From Pseudomonadota bacterium (GTDB lineage: Bacteria; Pseudomonadota; Alphaproteobacteria; Rhizobiales; Hyphomicrobiaceae), in contig JAEWCT010000017.1 of NCBI GenBank assembly GCA_023390485.1, positions 1 to 5,847 on the forward strand: a DNA stretch of 5,847 nucleotides, written 5' to 3'. The notes beneath the pieces are model-generated. The model searched no databases and was not told where the DNA came from. It saw only the letters and a list, made by a program, of their open reading frames with translations. A program made the position numbers and the translations under genes. Shown in pieces: positions 5,088-5,847 of this stretch (the stretch's first letter is position 1; each line of letters begins with the position of its first letter).

Positions 5088-5111
5088 GAACTCGAACCGA
5101 AAGGCCAACGT

Positions 5112-5681
5112 ATGCCGCTCTACGAGCATACCTTCCTGGCACGCCAGGACGTTACCCAGGCCCAAGTCGAAGCGCTCATGAAGGAATTTCAGGGCGTCAT
5201 CGAAGAAGGCCAGGGCAAAATCACCAAGCAAGAATACTGGGGTCTGAAGAACCTCGCCTTCAAGATCAAGAAGAACCGCAAGGCGCACTACGCGTTCTTC
5301 AACGTCGATGCTCCCCCTGCCGCCGTGACCGAAATGGAACGGCGCATGGGCATCAACTCCGACGTCATCCGCTTCATGACCGTCCGCGTTGAAGAACTCG
5401 AGACCGAGCCGAGCGTTCAGATGCGCAAGCAGGATCGCGACGAGCGCGGTGATCGTGGCGACCGCGGTTTCGGCGGCCCCGGCGGCGGCCGTGGTGGCCC
5501 CCCGCGCGGTGATCGTGGGTTCGGTGGTGGTGGTCGCGAAGGCGGCTCCACGTTCCGTTCGCGCCCGCCCCGTGAAGGTGGCGGCCCCCCGCGTGATGGC
5601 GACCGCGGTCCGCGTCCGCCCCGTGACGGCGAAGCGCCCCGCGCACCGCGTCGTGATTCCACATCTGAATCGGAGGGCTAA
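5112..5681 (+). CDS. rpsF: 30S ribosomal protein S6 with Gly/Arg-rich C-terminal tail
   Basis: S6 binds S18 and the central domain of 16S rRNA on the 30S platform. Residues 1-97 form the standard S6 domain: MPLYEHTFLARQDVTQAQV at the N-terminus, YWGLKNLAFKIKKNRKAHYAFFNVD (42-66), and INSDVIRFMTVRVEEL (81-96). From about 105 to 189 the protein is a low-complexity tail of Gly, Arg, Asp and Pro with RGG, GDRGFGG and PPRDG units, so the 189-aa length exceeds the roughly 100-160 aa usual for S6. The ATG at 5112 was chosen because it has AAAGG 7 nt upstream and matches the family start; an in-frame GTG at 5001 would add 37 atypical residues. rpsR follows after 3 nt. A leader of about 200 nt suggests feedback control. 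Identity is certain; the tail's role is unknown. Confidence 0.96.
   Translation: MPLYEHTFLARQDVTQAQVEALMKEFQGVIEEGQGKITKQEYWGLKNLAFKIKKNRKAHYAFFNVDAPPAAVTEMERRMGINSDVIRFMTVRVEELETEPSVQMRKQDRDERGDRGDRGFGGPGGGRGGPPRGDRGFGGGGREGGSTFRSRPPREGGGPPRDGDRGPRPPRDGEAPRAPRRDSTSESEG
5444..5518 (+). repeat. 15-bp in-frame direct repeat in the rpsF tail
   Basis: GCGCGGTGATCGTGG occurs exactly at 5444-5458 and 5504-5518, 60 bp (20 codons) apart, encoding RGDRG at residues 112-116 and 132-136. Neighbouring codons encode the same amino acids with different third bases, so an old duplication has partly diverged. Confidence 0.85.
5565..5626 (+). repeat. 11-bp in-frame repeat in the distal rpsF tail
   Basis: CCGCCCCGTGA occurs at 5565-5575 and 5616-5626, 51 bp (17 codons) apart. 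The copies encode PPR followed by EGG and DGE. They point to repeat slippage or duplication as the origin of the tail. Confidence 0.75.
5672..5677 (+). promoter_or_regulatory. Ribosome-binding site of rpsR inside the rpsF end
   Basis: GGAGGG lies in the last codons of rpsF, 7 nt before the rpsR ATG. With the 3-nt gap this implies coupled translation of S6 and S18. Confidence 0.85.
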
Positions 5682-5684
5682 CCA

Positions 5685-5847
5685 ATGGCTGAAATCGCCT
5701 CGTCAGGCGGCGCAGCCCGCCGTCCGTTCCAGCGTCGCCGCAAGACCTGCCCGTTCTCGGGCGCCGGCGCACCGAAGATCGATTACAAGGATGTCCGCAC
5801 GCTCGGCCGTTACATCTCCGAGCGCGGCAAGATCGTGCCGAGCCGCA
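5685..5847 (+). CDS. rpsR: 30S ribosomal protein S18, C-terminus cut by window edge
   Basis: S18 forms a heterodimer with S6 on the 30S platform. The visible 54 residues start [26 protein letters not shown] and continue [24 protein letters not shown]. The RRRKTCPF block, the IDYKDV helix start and the ERGKIVPSR stretch are S18 hallmarks. The protein is usually about 80 aa, so around 25 residues lie beyond the right edge. The short N-terminal Ala/Gly/Ser segment before RRPF is a normal variable region. The gene is 3 nt behind rpsF with a strong GGAGGG site, so both are made from one message. In related bacteria rplI (L9) usually follows in this operon; that is expected but not visible. Confidence 0.97.
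   Translation, partial: MAEIASSGGAARRPFQRRRKTCPFSGAGAPKIDYKDVRTLGRYISERGKIVPSR

Larger units (their letters stand above)
4741..5111. other. 371-nt divergent region and rpsF leader
   Basis: No gene is supported here. The left part (4741-4870) is upstream of the acidic-protein gene and holds a GGGAC-N-GTCCC inverted repeat at 4767-4777 within its probable 5' leader; no clear promoter for that gene was found. The right part holds the rpsF promoter (4875-4902) and a predicted leader of about 200 nt with three hairpins (4936-4973, 4976-4996, 5072-5087). In-frame GTG codon 5001 and a TTG at 4945 open frames here but lack ribosome-binding sites. Confidence 0.7.

Noticed and set aside
5001..5111. 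N-terminal extension of S6 from a GTG at 5001
   Set aside because: The extra 37 residues match no S6 start, and the ATG at 5112 has a good ribosome-binding site and the canonical N-terminus.
5374..5772. 132-codon minus-strand frame opposite the rpsF tail
   Set aside because: It is the complement of the Gly/Arg repeat tract, and its His/Arg-rich product is a by-product of that repetition.

Overview
The window looks like a housekeeping segment from a GC-rich alphaproteobacterium, most likely a member of the Hyphomicrobiales. The evidence is the fabD-fabG-acpP-fabF order lying divergent to rpsF-rpsR, the protein sequences themselves, and GC-rich promoters with TTGAC-like -35 boxes. The genus cannot be fixed from the sequence alone.

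Layout, left to right. Minus strand, transcribed right to left: fabF (cut off by the left edge, 1-1138), acpP (1272-1514), a 396-nt gap rich in inverted and direct repeats (1515-1910), fabG (1911-2657), fabD (2669-3616), a 217-nt gap with a hairpin and a good -35 box (3617-3833), a VOC/glyoxalase-fold metalloenzyme (3834-4358, GTG start), a near-perfect rho-independent terminator (4437-4463), and an 80-aa very acidic protein of unknown function (4498-4740). A 371-nt divergent region follows (4741-5111). Plus strand: rpsF (ribosomal protein S6, 5112-5681) with an unusual glycine/arginine-rich tail, then rpsR (S18, 5685 to the right edge).

How the genes work together: FabD loads malonate onto the acyl carrier protein AcpP, FabF condenses malonyl-ACP with the growing acyl-ACP, and FabG reduces the resulting 3-ketoacyl-ACP. 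The core elongation enzymes of type II fatty acid synthesis are therefore adjacent. fabD and fabG are tightly coupled (11-nt gap), while acpP is set apart by long non-coding DNA, which fits the need to make far more ACP than enzyme. S6 and S18 bind each other on the 30S platform. Their operon has a predicted leader of about 200 nt that can fold into several hairpins, one a candidate for S6:S18 feedback control.

No mobile element, CRISPR array, tRNA or rRNA was seen. I found no new multi-gene system. The points most worth checking are the low-complexity S6 tail built from in-frame DNA repeats, the long rpsF leader, the repeat-rich acpP upstream region, a Gly-to-Arg change in a conserved FabF motif, and the unknown acidic protein.
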